This document shows, in pieces, positions 1 through 8,169 of a DNA stretch of 64,000 nucleotides (its first letter is position 1; every line of letters begins with the position of its first letter). The position numbers were made by a program, and so were the translations under genes. This DNA comes from 55-13 sp964501275 (GTDB taxonomy: Bacteria > Armatimonadota > Fimbriimonadia > Fimbriimonadales > Fimbriimonadaceae), in contig CAZCSP010000007.1 in NCBI GenBank assembly GCA_964501275.1, positions 62,001 through 126,000 on the forward strand, in the 5' to 3' direction. A model generated the notes under the pieces. It searched no databases, had not been told where the DNA came from, and worked only from the letters and a program-made list of their open reading frames with translations.

Positions 1-738
1 CTCGGGCATCTCTACATGATGGCCGCGGAACAGGCCCATGCCGTATCGGACGAGGGTTCCTCGGCCCGCCTCTCGGAGGACGTAGCCGGACAGGTTGCCG
101 CTCTGGATGCTGGCCTCCGGGGTTACCTCGAACGGGCCGCCGTGGTATCGGCCGCTCCCGACCACCACTTGGACGGTGCGAAACTGATGGGATTCGCCGT
201 TCAGACTCAAATCCGCCATGAACGGGCGGGATTTGAAGGCGGCTTTGGCAATCGCCACCAGGTACGCGGCCCGGCCCAGCTTCTTCTTGGACTCGTCGGT
301 GAGTTCTTGGGCGATGCGAGTGGTGAGGCCGATGGTCGCGACGTTGACGAAGGTGAGATCGTTCACCTGGCCCAAGTCGATGAGTTGGGGCTTGCCCTCC
401 AAGATGGTCTCGACCGCCGTCTCCACATCGGCGGCGATGCCGAGGTCGCGGGCCAGGGAGTTGCCCGTGCCGAGGGGAAGCACGCCCAGGATGGATTGAG
501 AGCCGATGAAATGCTCAGCAACGGCGCTGAAAGTACCGTCGCCGCCTCCCACGCAGACCAACGGAATCTCGGCGCGGATGGCTTTCTTTACCAGGTTGGA
601 GATGTTCTTGGGGTCTTTCAGGAGCTTGGATATCTCCAACTCGACCCCGGCATTCTCCAAGGCTTCCTCCACCTGGGAGAACCACTCCCGCCCCCTGCGA
701 GACTTTCCATTCACGATGAGGGCGGCGGTGGTTGGCAT
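1..738 (-). CDS. Diacylglycerol/lipid kinase family protein (partial, C-terminus beyond window)
   Basis: The first 246 codons of a YegS/DagK-type lipid kinase are visible; the rest lies left of the window. The start is ATG at 738, giving MPTTAALIVNGKSRRGREWF. The nucleotide-binding signature GGGDGTFS lies near residues 62-69 and PLGTGNSLARDLG near residues 83-96; both are hallmarks of the DAGK catalytic domain. The family phosphorylates diacylglycerol or related membrane lipids using ATP at the cytoplasmic face. An in-frame ATG three codons upstream is an alternative start, but it lies inside a repeat that covers the upstream spacer. Family assignment is solid; the exact lipid substrate is unknown. 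Confidence 0.85.
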   Translation of the reverse strand, partial: MPTTAALIVNGKSRRGREWFSQVEEALENAGVELEISKLLKDPKNISNLVKKAIRAEIPLVCVGGGDGTFSAVAEHFIGSQSILGVLPLGTGNSLARDLGIAADVETAVETILEGKPQLIDLGQVNDLTFVNVATIGLTTRIAQELTDESKKKLGRAAYLVAIAKAAFKSRPFMADLSLNGESHQFRTVQVVVGSGRYHGGPFEVTPEASIQSGNLSGYVLREAGRGTLVRYGMGLFRGHHVEMPE

Positions 739-741
739 GAT

Positions 742-776
742 CGGCATTACGGCATTAGGCGTTGCGGCATTTGGCG
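742..776. repeat. Single arm of GGCATTA-type heptamer repeat
   Basis: This short tract between the lipid kinase start and the reductase stop is made of near-tandem units of the type CGGCATT/AGGCGTT. No matching complementary arm is visible nearby. The same unit type recurs in hairpins at 20594-20728, 30221-30314 and 36185-36294, so this looks like a solo or decayed arm of that repeat family. Confidence 0.6.
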
Positions 777-792
777 CCAGCCACATTCTCCA

Positions 793-1773
793 CTACAAAT
801 CCATATCCGAGCTGTGGCCGGGGAAGAGCTTGGCGTTGGGGTCTAGGTAGGTTTTGGCGAAGCAGACGGCGGTGGCGGCTTCTCCGACTCCGGTGGCGAT
901 GAGCTTGAGCTTGCCGTCGAAGGAGCAGACGTCGCCGACGGCGAAGACACCGGGGAGGCAGGTCTCGTAGCGGTCGTTCACCACGATCTGGTTCTTCACG
1001 ATCTCGAAACCCCAATCCTTCAGCGGGCCGAGGGAGCTTTTGAAGCCGATGTTGACGATCAGGGCGTCGCAGTCCAGGTGCTCGGTTTCCTTAGTCTGGG
1101 TGTTCTCCAGGGTGACGCCGGTCAGTTGGCCGTTGCCGTGGAGTTCTTTCACTCCGTACCAGAGCTTCATCTCCACTCGACTCGCCTTCACCTTCTCCAC
1201 CGAGTCCTCGTGGGCGCGGAAGACGTCTCGGCGGTGGACCAGGGTCATGTGGTCGGCGGTGTCCATCAGGTTGAGGCACCAGTCGAACGCGCTGTCGCCG
1301 CCGCCGACGATCGCCAGCTTTTTGCCCATGAAGACCGACTTGTCGCGGACTCCATAGAAGACGCCCTGCCCGGCGAACTCCTCTTCCCGCGCCACCCCCA
1401 TCTTGGTGGGTTGGAAGGCGCCAGCGCCGGCGGAGACGATGACCGTGCGGGTGGGCAAGACTTTGCCGGAGGCGGTGGTGATAGCCCAGCCTTCATCGGT
1501 CTTCGCGATGGCCTGGGCGGTCTCCTCAAGGACCAGATCGGGATGGAACTGGACGCCCTGCTCGACCATATCCCTGGCCAAGTCCTTCGCCAAAACCTTT
1601 GGGAAACCGGGCATGTCGTAGACGTACTTCTCGGGATAGAGGGCGGTTAGCTGGCCGCCGAGTTCGGGCAGCGAGTCGATGATGCGAACGGACATGCCCC
1701 GCAGTCCCGCGTAAAAGGAGGCGAAAAGGCCGCACGGACCTCCGCCGATGATGGTGACGTCAACCGTTTCCAT
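793..1773 (-). CDS. Ferredoxin/thioredoxin reductase-like NAD(P)H-dependent FAD oxidoreductase
   Basis: A 326-residue flavoprotein of the low-molecular-weight thioredoxin-reductase fold. The FAD-binding GGGPCGLFA is at the N-terminus (about residues 9-17), a second Rossmann motif IVGGGDSAFDW is mid-protein, and the C-terminal FAD site AVGDVCSFDGKLKLIATG closes the fold. The CxxC dithiol of true thioredoxin reductase is absent, which fits YumC-type ferredoxin-NADP+ reductases. The start is ATG at 1773; the open frame continues upstream only through repeat DNA, so that extension is rejected. The neighbour tdh is divergent, with a repeat element between. Reductase class is confident; the ferredoxin partner is inferred from the family. 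Confidence 0.82.
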   Translation of the reverse strand: METVDVTIIGGGPCGLFASFYAGLRGMSVRIIDSLPELGGQLTALYPEKYVYDMPGFPKVLAKDLARDMVEQGVQFHPDLVLEETAQAIAKTDEGWAITTASGKVLPTRTVIVSAGAGAFQPTKMGVAREEEFAGQGVFYGVRDKSVFMGKKLAIVGGGDSAFDWCLNLMDTADHMTLVHRRDVFRAHEDSVEKVKASRVEMKLWYGVKELHGNGQLTGVTLENTQTKETEHLDCDALIVNIGFKSSLGPLKDWGFEIVKNQIVVNDRYETCLPGVFAVGDVCSFDGKLKLIATGVGEAATAVCFAKTYLDPNAKLFPGHSSDMDL

Positions 1774-1827
1774 ATTCAATGCTGGCCCGGCGGCGGCGAC
1801 GGGTGGCGCTTGGTTAATGTACCCCTT

Positions 1828-1955
1828 CCGAGTTTGGGGTTTGGAGTTTGGAGTTTGGGGGAAGGTGGTCGAAGTGATCTGACCTATCTGACGAATCGGA
1901 CAAATCGCAGAAGTCCAATGAACTCCAAACCCCAAACTCCAAATTCCAAACTCGG
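1828..1955. repeat. 128-bp inverted-repeat element, TTTGGAG heptamer arms
   Basis: The left arm (1828-1860) is CCGAGTTTGG followed by tandem TTTGGAG-like heptamers. The right arm (1921-1955) is its near-perfect reverse complement. The 60-base loop holds four degenerate nonamers of the form AATCGGACA (1876-1910). It fills the divergent space between the reductase gene and tdh. The loop is homologous to that of the element at 44533-44660 although the arms differ. The arm sequence type recurs at 15790-16306, where it flanks a gene. Confidence 0.85.
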
Positions 1956-1961
1956 TACACT
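1956..1961 (+). promoter_or_regulatory. Predicted -10 box of tdh (leaderless type)
   Basis: TACACT ends nine bases before the GTG start of the threonine dehydrogenase gene, with no Shine-Dalgarno sequence between. The arrangement matches other genes in the window and suggests transcription starts at or next to the start codon. No clear -35 was identified, since the upstream DNA is repeat arm. Confidence 0.45.
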
Positions 1962-1970
1962 CTCGCCTCG

Positions 1971-3002
1971 GTGAAAGCGATTGCGAAGGTGCGCCCTGAG
2001 CCGGGCGTCGAGATTATCGATGCCCCTGAACCGGCAGTGCAGCCGGGCATGGTTAAGATTAAGTTGGAGGCGGCTTCGGTCTGTGGCACCGACCTTCACA
2101 TCTATTCCTGGGACGCCTGGTCGGCCTCCCGCATCCTCCCTCCCCGGATCATCGGGCATGAGTTCTGCGGGACGATTGTGGAGTTGGGCGAAGGCGTCGA
2201 GGATCGGGAGGTCGGGCAGTTCGTTTCCTCCGAGTCCCACATTGTCTGCGGCCGCTGTCGCCAATGCCTCAGTGGACAGGGGCATGTGTGTGTGAATACC
2301 CAGATTCTGGGGGTGGATGTGGATGGGGGGTTTGCGGAGTACGTGGTCATCCCCAAAGACAACGCCCGCCCTACCGACCGCAACGTTCCAACCAAGATCG
2401 CGGCTTTTCAAGATGCGTTGGGCAACGCGGTGCATACCGTGATGGCGGGGCCGGTGAAGGATCAGGCGATTTTGATTACCGGGATGGGGCCGATCGGGCT
2501 CTTTGCGGTTTCGATTTGCAAGGTGTTGGGCGCGAGCAAGGTGGTGGCGACTGAGATCAGCCCTTACCGCATCGACCTGGCGCGCAAGGTCGGGGTGGAT
2601 GTGGTCTTGAATCCTGCCGAAACCGATGTTTCCAAGGCCCTCTCCGACCTCGCGCCCGGCGGGTTCGACGCTACCCTGGAGATGAGCGGACACCCGAGTT
2701 CCCTGGAGCTTGCGGTGGAGCATACGCGGCCTGGGGGAAGGGTCTCGATGCTCGGCGTTTATGGCCAAAACCGCCAGACTTTCGACCTAAACGCGGTGAT
2801 CTTCAAAGGGCTGGAGTTGCAGGGGATCGTGGGGCGGAATCTCTGGAAGACTTGGGACCAGATGGCGGAGATTTTGGCCACTGGCAAGTTAAACCTTGAT
2901 CCGGTCATCACCCATGAAATGCACTTCACCGAGTTCCAGAAGGCGATGGAGCTGATGAAGGCGGGACAGGCGGGCAAGGTCGTGTTTGGGTTCCAAACAT
3001 GA
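1971..3002 (+). CDS. tdh: L-threonine 3-dehydrogenase (zinc-dependent MDR)
   Basis: A 343-residue medium-chain dehydrogenase. The catalytic zinc site shows Cys38 in CGTDLHIYSWD and HE in IIGHEFCG. The structural zinc site is the four-cysteine stretch HIVCGRCRQCLSGQGHVC. The NAD-binding segment is ITGMGPIGLFAV. The CGTDLHIY signature and overall length (E. coli 341) fit threonine dehydrogenase, which oxidises L-threonine to 2-amino-3-ketobutyrate in the cytoplasm. The start is GTG at 1971. The stop overlaps the next ATG by four bases, so the msrC-like gene is probably translationally coupled. A related polyol or sorbitol dehydrogenase activity cannot be excluded. Confidence 0.85.
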   Translation: MKAIAKVRPEPGVEIIDAPEPAVQPGMVKIKLEAASVCGTDLHIYSWDAWSASRILPPRIIGHEFCGTIVELGEGVEDREVGQFVSSESHIVCGRCRQCLSGQGHVCVNTQILGVDVDGGFAEYVVIPKDNARPTDRNVPTKIAAFQDALGNAVHTVMAGPVKDQAILITGMGPIGLFAVSICKVLGASKVVATEISPYRIDLARKVGVDVVLNPAETDVSKALSDLAPGGFDATLEMSGHPSSLELAVEHTRPGGRVSMLGVYGQNRQTFDLNAVIFKGLELQGIVGRNLWKTWDQMAEILATGKLNLDPVITHEMHFTEFQKAMELMKAGQAGKVVFGFQT

Positions 3003-3445
3003 TTCAGCGCGAAGTTGCCGACCAGGTTGTCGAACAGGTCGCCGCGATTCCGGGGCAGGGCGCGGCGTTTCGTCGGGCGGCAATCGAGTTGATCAGCCAG
3101 TTGCCCGGCTATAACTGGTCGGGCGTCTATCGGCTTGAGGGCGATACGCTTGTTTTGGACGAGTATGTTGGGGCGGCCACGGACCACACTCGGATTCAGG
3201 TTGGCGTGGGGGTCTGTGGGACGGCGGTTGCGGAGAATGCGAATCAGGTCGTCGCGGATGTTCGCAGTCTGAGCAACTACTTGGCCTGCTCTTTAGAGAC
3301 ACGCAGCGAGATTGTGGTGCTGATCCGGCGCAGCAATGAAGTGCTTGGCCAGATCGACATCGACGGCCATGAGGTCGGGGCGTTTGATGGGTCGGATGAG
3401 GCGTTCTTGGAGCGGGTGGCGGGGATTTTGGCAGAGCGGTGGTAG
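2999..3445 (+). CDS. msrC: Free methionine-(R)-sulfoxide reductase, GAF domain
   Basis: A 148-residue protein that is a single GAF domain. The cysteines expected in fRMsr enzymes are visible in VGVCGTAVAE and in NYLACSLETRSEIVV; these are the resolving and catalytic positions of the family. The enzyme reduces free methionine-R-sulfoxide. It overlaps tdh by four bases (ATGA), so the two form an operon of amino-acid metabolism or repair. A GAF protein without enzymatic role is the alternative, but the paired cysteines argue against it. Confidence 0.8.
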   Translation: MIQREVADQVVEQVAAIPGQGAAFRRAAIELISQLPGYNWSGVYRLEGDTLVLDEYVGAATDHTRIQVGVGVCGTAVAENANQVVADVRSLSNYLACSLETRSEIVVLIRRSNEVLGQIDIDGHEVGAFDGSDEAFLERVAGILAERW

Positions 3446-3455
3446 AAATCGCGCT

Positions 3456-3586
3456 CCGAGCCCCCTTGAGGGGGTTGGGGGTGGCGCCTAGTTCTCCGTT
3501 TGTAGGGATCGATCCACCTTAGCCTGAGTTCCCTTGATAAAAACGGGGAGCCTGGCCGCACCCCCAACCCCCTCAAGGGGGCTCGG
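3456..3586. repeat. 131-bp element with perfect 28-bp inverted repeats
   Basis: The arm at 3456-3483 (begins CCGAGCCCCCTTGAGGGGG) is the exact reverse complement of 3559-3586. Each arm also contains its own short palindrome CCCCCTTGAGGGGG, and the loop contains a weaker inner pairing (CTCCGTTT with AAACGGGGAG). The element fills the space between msrC and mnmG. It resembles the other intergenic hairpin elements in size but has a different sequence family. Confidence 0.85.
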
Positions 3587-3628
3587 ACTGCTCTTCCCTA
3601 TTTCCCTACCCTCCCTCCCCCGCCCAAG

Positions 3629-3634
3629 TAAACT
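3629..3634 (+). promoter_or_regulatory. Predicted -10 box of mnmG (leaderless type)
   Basis: TAAACT lies seven bases before the TTG chosen as the mnmG start, and no Shine-Dalgarno sequence is present. The same TAAACTCTC sequence precedes ileS at 41160. Confidence 0.45.
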
Positions 3635-3641
3635 CTCACCC

Positions 3642-5531
3642 TTGAACCAATTCGACGTGGTTGTGGTGGGTGCCGGACATGCGGGGATCGAGGCGGCTTT
3701 GGCTTCCGCTCGGATGGGGTTGCGTACCGCTTGCGTCACCATGCGCCTGGACCGCATTGGGTACCTTCCCTGCAACTGCTCTATCGGCGGACCGGCAAAG
3801 GGGCATATGGCTCGGGAGGTGGATGCCTTGGGGGGGCAGATGGGGGTGGCTACCGACTATGCCCTGACCCACATCCGACGAGTCGGCACCAGCAAGGGGC
3901 CGGCGGTGCAGACCATCCGTGCCCATGTCTGCAAAGACCTTTATCCGATCCTGATGCGGCAGACTTTTGAAGCCCAGGCGAACCTGACCGTCATCGAAGG
4001 GATCGTGGCTCGGGTGCGCGGAGAAAGCGGGCGAGTGGAAGGGGTTTGGCTTCAGGATGGGACGGAGATTGTGTGTCGATCGGTCGTCCTCACCACCGGG
4101 ACTTTTCTGAACGGGCTCTGCCATGAGGGCTCCAAAAAGACGCAAGCGGCGCGGCATGGGGATTTGCCTTCTGTCACCCTTAGCGATTGGCTTCGCGACT
4201 TGGGCGTGAACCTGCGGCGATTCAAGACGGGGACCACCCCGCGCATCGCCAAGTCCAGCATCGACTTCTCCAAGACGCCGCCGCTGGAGAGCGAGCCGGA
4301 CGCCGGGCCGTTCAGCTTTTTCCATGATCGGACTTTCGAAGAGCATCCACTGCTCCCTTGCTGGCAGACCCGGACGACTCCGATCACCCACGAGGTCATC
4401 CAGGCCAACCTGCACGAGAGCGCGATGTATTCGGGGCAGATCGAGGGGGTGGGACCACGCTATTGCCCGAGCATCGAGGACAAGATCGTGCGGTTCTCGG
4501 ACAAGGAGAGCCACCCGGTCTTCTTGGAGCAGGAGACCTGGCATGGGGAGGAGATTTATGTCCAGGGGGTGAGCACCAGCCTCTCGGCCCATGTCCAGAT
4601 CGAGCTTCTGAAGACCATCCCTGGGTTGGAGAAGGTGGACATGCTGCGGCCCGGCTATGCGGTGGAGTACGACATGGCCGACCCGCTCCAACTGACGCCC
4701 CACCTGATGAGCAAGCTCCTGCCCGGACTCTTTTTGGCAGGGCAGTTGAATGGCACGAGCGGCTATGAGGAGGCGGCGGGGCAGGGGATTGTGGCCGGGA
4801 TCAATGCCGCCCGGTTCGCCCGCGAGGAGCCCCCGGTGGATTTCCCCCGCGACAACAGCTTCATCGGGGTGATGGTGGACGACCTGGTGACCAAGGGCGT
4901 GGAAGACCCCTACCGGATGCTGACCGCCCGGGCCGAGCATCGCCTGTTCCTGCGCAACGACAATGCCGACCAACGCCTGACGTCGATTGGGCGCGAGGTT
5001 GGGTTGGTGTCGGATGCGAGATGGGCCAAGTTTGAGCGGAAGATGGAGGCGGTCGGGCGGGGCATTCGGGCTTTGGAGACGGCTTTTGTCAACGAGTCTC
5101 ACTCCTCCCGTCTGGAAGGGAATGGCGTGGCTTCGGTGAAGAACAAGACCTCGCTCTTCGACCTGATGAAGCGGCCCGCCGTGAATCTGGAATGCGCGGA
5201 GGTGGTAGCTTCGGCTTGCGGGCTTCCTTTGGAGATACCTGCCGAGCCCTTGGTTCGGGAACAGGTCGAGTTGGCGGCGATCTATGACGGATATCTAAAG
5301 CAGCAGTCGCGGCAGGTGGAGCAGTCGCGGAAGCTGGAATCGATCCGCATTCCGTCGGGGTTTGAATACGGATCGCTGGTTGGTTTGAGCTATGAGAGTC
5401 GGGAGAAGCTGGGGCGAATACAGCCTGCCACCGTAGGCCAGGCCAGCCGGATTCCAGGAGTCCGGCCGACCGATATCGCGTTGCTGATTGGACATTTGCG
5501 GCAACGGGTGTCGGCAGTGGGCGCTTCCTAG
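3642..5531 (+). CDS. mnmG: tRNA uridine-5-carboxymethylaminomethyl modification enzyme MnmG (GidA)
   Basis: With a TTG start at 3642 the protein begins MNQFDVVVVGAGHAGIE and is 629 residues, the usual MnmG length. It shows the FAD-binding GAGHAGIE, the family block CNCSIGGPAKGHMAREVDAL, and GQLNGTSGYEEAAGQG near residue 370. MnmG works with MnmE to modify the wobble uridine of certain tRNAs. The upstream in-frame extension runs through the inverted repeat at 3456-3586 and is not credible. The closely spaced -10 box TAAACT supports the TTG. No mnmE or rsmG neighbour is visible. Confidence 0.95.
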   Translation: MNQFDVVVVGAGHAGIEAALASARMGLRTACVTMRLDRIGYLPCNCSIGGPAKGHMAREVDALGGQMGVATDYALTHIRRVGTSKGPAVQTIRAHVCKDLYPILMRQTFEAQANLTVIEGIVARVRGESGRVEGVWLQDGTEIVCRSVVLTTGTFLNGLCHEGSKKTQAARHGDLPSVTLSDWLRDLGVNLRRFKTGTTPRIAKSSIDFSKTPPLESEPDAGPFSFFHDRTFEEHPLLPCWQTRTTPITHEVIQANLHESAMYSGQIEGVGPRYCPSIEDKIVRFSDKESHPVFLEQETWHGEEIYVQGVSTSLSAHVQIELLKTIPGLEKVDMLRPGYAVEYDMADPLQLTPHLMSKLLPGLFLAGQLNGTSGYEEAAGQGIVAGINAARFAREEPPVDFPRDNSFIGVMVDDLVTKGVEDPYRMLTARAEHRLFLRNDNADQRLTSIGREVGLVSDARWAKFERKMEAVGRGIRALETAFVNESHSSRLEGNGVASVKNKTSLFDLMKRPAVNLECAEVVASACGLPLEIPAEPLVREQVELAAIYDGYLKQQSRQVEQSRKLESIRIPSGFEYGSLVGLSYESREKLGRIQPATVGQASRIPGVRPTDIALLIGHLRQRVSAVGAS

Positions 5532-5588
5532 ATACAAGCTGGCTGTGCCGATCTGGAGATCGGCGGTCCATGGCTCAGCGGCAAGGAC

Positions 5589-7145
5589 TCAACCGATCTG
5601 GAAATGTGGAGTCCAAGTTAGAAAGCCCTGCAACTCTTTCACCTGTCCATCCGACAGCAGGTGCCGGACTTCGGCGGCGGCTTGATTGGCTCGGATCAGG
5701 TCTATGGCGCTTGGCTTAATGGGATATGTCCGGGATTGCTTTAGCCAGGACTCCAACCTTCGTTGCGCCTCGCTAGCGATAGGCGGAGACGGGCTCGACA
5801 GTTGTTGGAGAATCCAAGGCAAGGATTCCCACCGCGACTGCCTCATTAGCAAAGTGGCCCCGACCCGGTGGATGCCGAAACGATCCATGTTGAAGAGGGC
5901 CTTTCTCTGGTTTTCATCGACGGTCGCGGGGTGAGTCAGCGCGAACGGCAGCGCCAAGCGCCTCACTTTGCCAGAGGTGTCCGCCAGCATTTGGTAGACC
6001 AGAGTTTCGTCCTCGTGATCCATGAGAGCGCGGGCGACGGCAATCCGCTGACGTCTGAATGGGCTCTTGTACAGTTCTCGAAGCATAGGTAGGTCGTCTT
6101 TCATCGCCACGTCGCAAAAGCCTTCGACCGCCGCTATATTCGCGTCCGCCTGCATGGCTTGGAGGTAGAAGCCTCGGACATCGAAGCCGCGTTTCTGTAA
6201 TAAGAACTGAGCGGTGGACCTCACTTGGCGCGATGGGTCGAGAAGGCCCTGCTTGAGAACCTCCTCTCCCGCCAGTGAAGACAGGGCGAGACTTCGCGCC
6301 GCCGGCATGGGGTGTAGCAGGAGGCTCTCAGATTGGCTCGCATGCAGAACTTGGCCCGCAACGACCTGGCGGATGCTTGCCGCGTCTCGCCCTTTCAGCA
6401 CCTCCTCTATCAACGGTCCAGGCATCGACCCGGCTTCAAGCAGAAGCGACACCGCCAACTGACGTAAAGTGCGATGAAACTGGGCCCATATCGCTTCCAG
6501 GTCGCCCGACGCCGCCAAGGCGAGGATGATGGGCGCCAGAGCTTCCTCGGGAACCATCCGGCTCTTGGCGGCCAGGCTGGACAGGAAGCCGGGCCACCTT
6601 CGGAGAGCGGCGAGGTGGCCGCCAGAAATCAGGGCGCGGCTGAGTTGGTCCGCCGCATTCCTCACCTGAGGCACCCAGTCGTTGAGGGCCATGAGCGCAA
6701 AGGGCCAATCCAGGGCATCGGGATGGACGGCCAACTTTTGGAGGGCGTGTTCCCTGACATAGCCGCTTGCGGCAAAAACCGCCATGCGGAATAGATCCCG
6801 ATCCTCATCCACCCGATGGCGATGCAGCCAGATCAGGCCCATCCGATCCGGAGAGGCACAGCCCCGAGGCCAATCCCAGGAGTCCCAGTCCAGGATAGAT
6901 TCAAAATCGGCTTCGTCGATCTGAGACAAAGCGAGCTGGAAAGTAGTCGCAGCCTCTCGGCGAACCTCTTTGAGCTTGTGGGTCACGAATGGGGCGCTGC
7001 CATGGAGCGCAGTGGCAGGTGGCATCATGCGGAGTTCGGCGAGACCAGAAAGAATGCTGTCGGCCCGGTTGAGGATCGGCGTATAGGGGGTGCGCAGCTT
7101 TCGCCATATCTCCGCCTGCTTTTTCTGAAGTTCGTCCTGCTGCAT
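5589..7145 (-). CDS. HEAT-repeat-like helical protein, function unknown
   Basis: A 518-residue soluble, helix-rich protein with recurring helical hairpins typical of HEAT/Armadillo folds, for example GYVREHALQKLAVHP, NDWVPQVRNAADQLSRAL and DPSRQVRSTAQFLLQKRG. No catalytic motif, signal peptide or membrane segment is seen. The start is ATG at 7145, with GGGAGG eight bases upstream; the longer open frame upstream lacks such a site. It is convergent with mnmG. A scaffold role is inferred only from the fold type. Confidence 0.7.
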   Translation of the reverse strand: MQQDELQKKQAEIWRKLRTPYTPILNRADSILSGLAELRMMPPATALHGSAPFVTHKLKEVRREAATTFQLALSQIDEADFESILDWDSWDWPRGCASPDRMGLIWLHRHRVDEDRDLFRMAVFAASGYVREHALQKLAVHPDALDWPFALMALNDWVPQVRNAADQLSRALISGGHLAALRRWPGFLSSLAAKSRMVPEEALAPIILALAASGDLEAIWAQFHRTLRQLAVSLLLEAGSMPGPLIEEVLKGRDAASIRQVVAGQVLHASQSESLLLHPMPAARSLALSSLAGEEVLKQGLLDPSRQVRSTAQFLLQKRGFDVRGFYLQAMQADANIAAVEGFCDVAMKDDLPMLRELYKSPFRRQRIAVARALMDHEDETLVYQMLADTSGKVRRLALPFALTHPATVDENQRKALFNMDRFGIHRVGATLLMRQSRWESLPWILQQLSSPSPPIASEAQRRLESWLKQSRTYPIKPSAIDLIRANQAAAEVRHLLSDGQVKELQGFLTWTPHFQIG

Positions 7146-7353
7146 TCGATTGTCCTCCCATGCTTCAAGTCGTTGGGCACAGGAGAGGTTAGATAGGTTT
7201 GCGACTCGTAAGGTTACACAGAAGCGCAAAAATCCTCTGCACTCCCCGGTGCTTTTTCCCTGGCCATTTGAAAGAACCACCGAAGAACGCAGAGGGCCAC
7301 CGAAAGATGACCATGAATGATCGGAGATATTCGCAAAATCACCCGGCTGAGAC

Positions 7354-7359
7354 TACAAT
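7354..7359 (+). promoter_or_regulatory. Predicted -10 box of the cyclophilin gene (leaderless type)
   Basis: TACAAT lies six bases before the ATG at 7366, leaving no room for a Shine-Dalgarno sequence. Confidence 0.5.
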
Positions 7360-7365
7360 ATCGAC

Positions 7366-7986
7366 ATGCTGCTCACGCTGATCGCCACTGTTGCTATCGT
7401 CCAATCCGGCGGGACCTATAACCCGACTGGGCCTAAGATTCAGTTCACGATGGCGAATGGGAAGTCGTTTGTGATCACTACCGACCCCAAGACCTCGCCG
7501 AAGACGGTGGCCTATATCCTTCAGCGGGTGAAGGAAAAGTTTTACGACGGGATTCGGGTGCATCGGGTGGAGAATTGGGTGACCCAGTGGGGGGCGCAGC
7601 AGTCGAAGACCGAGCCGTTGGACGTGATGGAGAACGGCAAGAAGGTCCCTAATGACAAGGTTGCCAGCGGCGGCTATCCCAAGGATATCGAGGTCTTTGA
7701 ACCGGCGGAGAACATCGATTATGTGCGCGGGATGGTCGGGGTGGCTTCCACCGGGTTGCAGGTTCCAGGCGGGTCGCAGATTTTTGTGTTGAAGAAGGAT
7801 GCGCTTAGGCTGTACCGGTCGTATGCGGTGGTTGGGAAGGTGACGAGCGGCATGGATGTGGTTGGGACAGTCCAGCGGGGAGATCGGATCAAGTCGGCGC
7901 GGGTGATTCCGGCTTTTGTAGAATGGTCGACTTGGTCCAGGACCAAGGAAGGGCGGGACACCATCCTCAAAGGAAGAAAGGGCTAG
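7366..7986 (+). CDS. Exported cyclophilin-type peptidyl-prolyl isomerase
   Basis: A 206-residue protein with a short hydrophobic N-terminus (MLLTLIATVAIVQSGG), probably a signal peptide. The body follows the cyclophilin order: a segment like FVITTDPKTSPKTVAYI, then FYDGIRVHRVENWVTQWGA corresponding to the conserved F-HR-----Q-G core, and later GMVGVASTGLQVPGGSQIFV. It would catalyse proline isomerisation outside the cytoplasm. A damaged duplicate of its 3' third lies just downstream (8012-8136). Confidence 0.8.
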   Translation: MLLTLIATVAIVQSGGTYNPTGPKIQFTMANGKSFVITTDPKTSPKTVAYILQRVKEKFYDGIRVHRVENWVTQWGAQQSKTEPLDVMENGKKVPNDKVASGGYPKDIEVFEPAENIDYVRGMVGVASTGLQVPGGSQIFVLKKDALRLYRSYAVVGKVTSGMDVVGTVQRGDRIKSARVIPAFVEWSTWSRTKEGRDTILKGRKG

Positions 7987-8011
7987 CGGAGCAGCATCTA
8001 TCACCATGAAG

Positions 8012-8136
8012 ACCGGACTTCAGGTTACAGGAGGCTCGCAGATGGTTGTGTTCAAGAAGAATGCCTTGCGACTGTACCGGTCGTATCCGGTGGTTGGAAC
8101 CATCCAGCGGGGAGATCGGATCAAGTCGGCACGGCT
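8012..8136 (+). pseudogene. Decayed partial duplicate of the preceding cyclophilin gene
   Basis: This stretch aligns with about 7750-7906 of the upstream gene: both encode GLQV.GGSQ, F.LKK/FKKNALRLYRSY and QRGDRIKSAR. The copy lacks about 30 bases in the middle and has no usable start or complete domain. It is best read as a local tandem duplication followed by deletion and drift. Confidence 0.75.
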
Positions 8137-8169
8137 ACTCAACAGAGCCGCCCCATATCCACAGCTACG

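Noticed and set aside
16..850. Plus-strand open frames opposite the lipid kinase
   Set aside because: The minus strand encodes a clear DAGK domain with GGGDGT; plus-strand frames show no family sequence.
1774..1935. Upstream in-frame extension of the reductase gene
   Set aside because: The extension is translated heptamer repeat, and the FAD motif follows directly after the ATG at 1773.
3534..3641. N-terminal extension of MnmG
   Set aside because: It lies in the inverted repeat and is absent from the family; the TTG start gives the usual 629-residue length.
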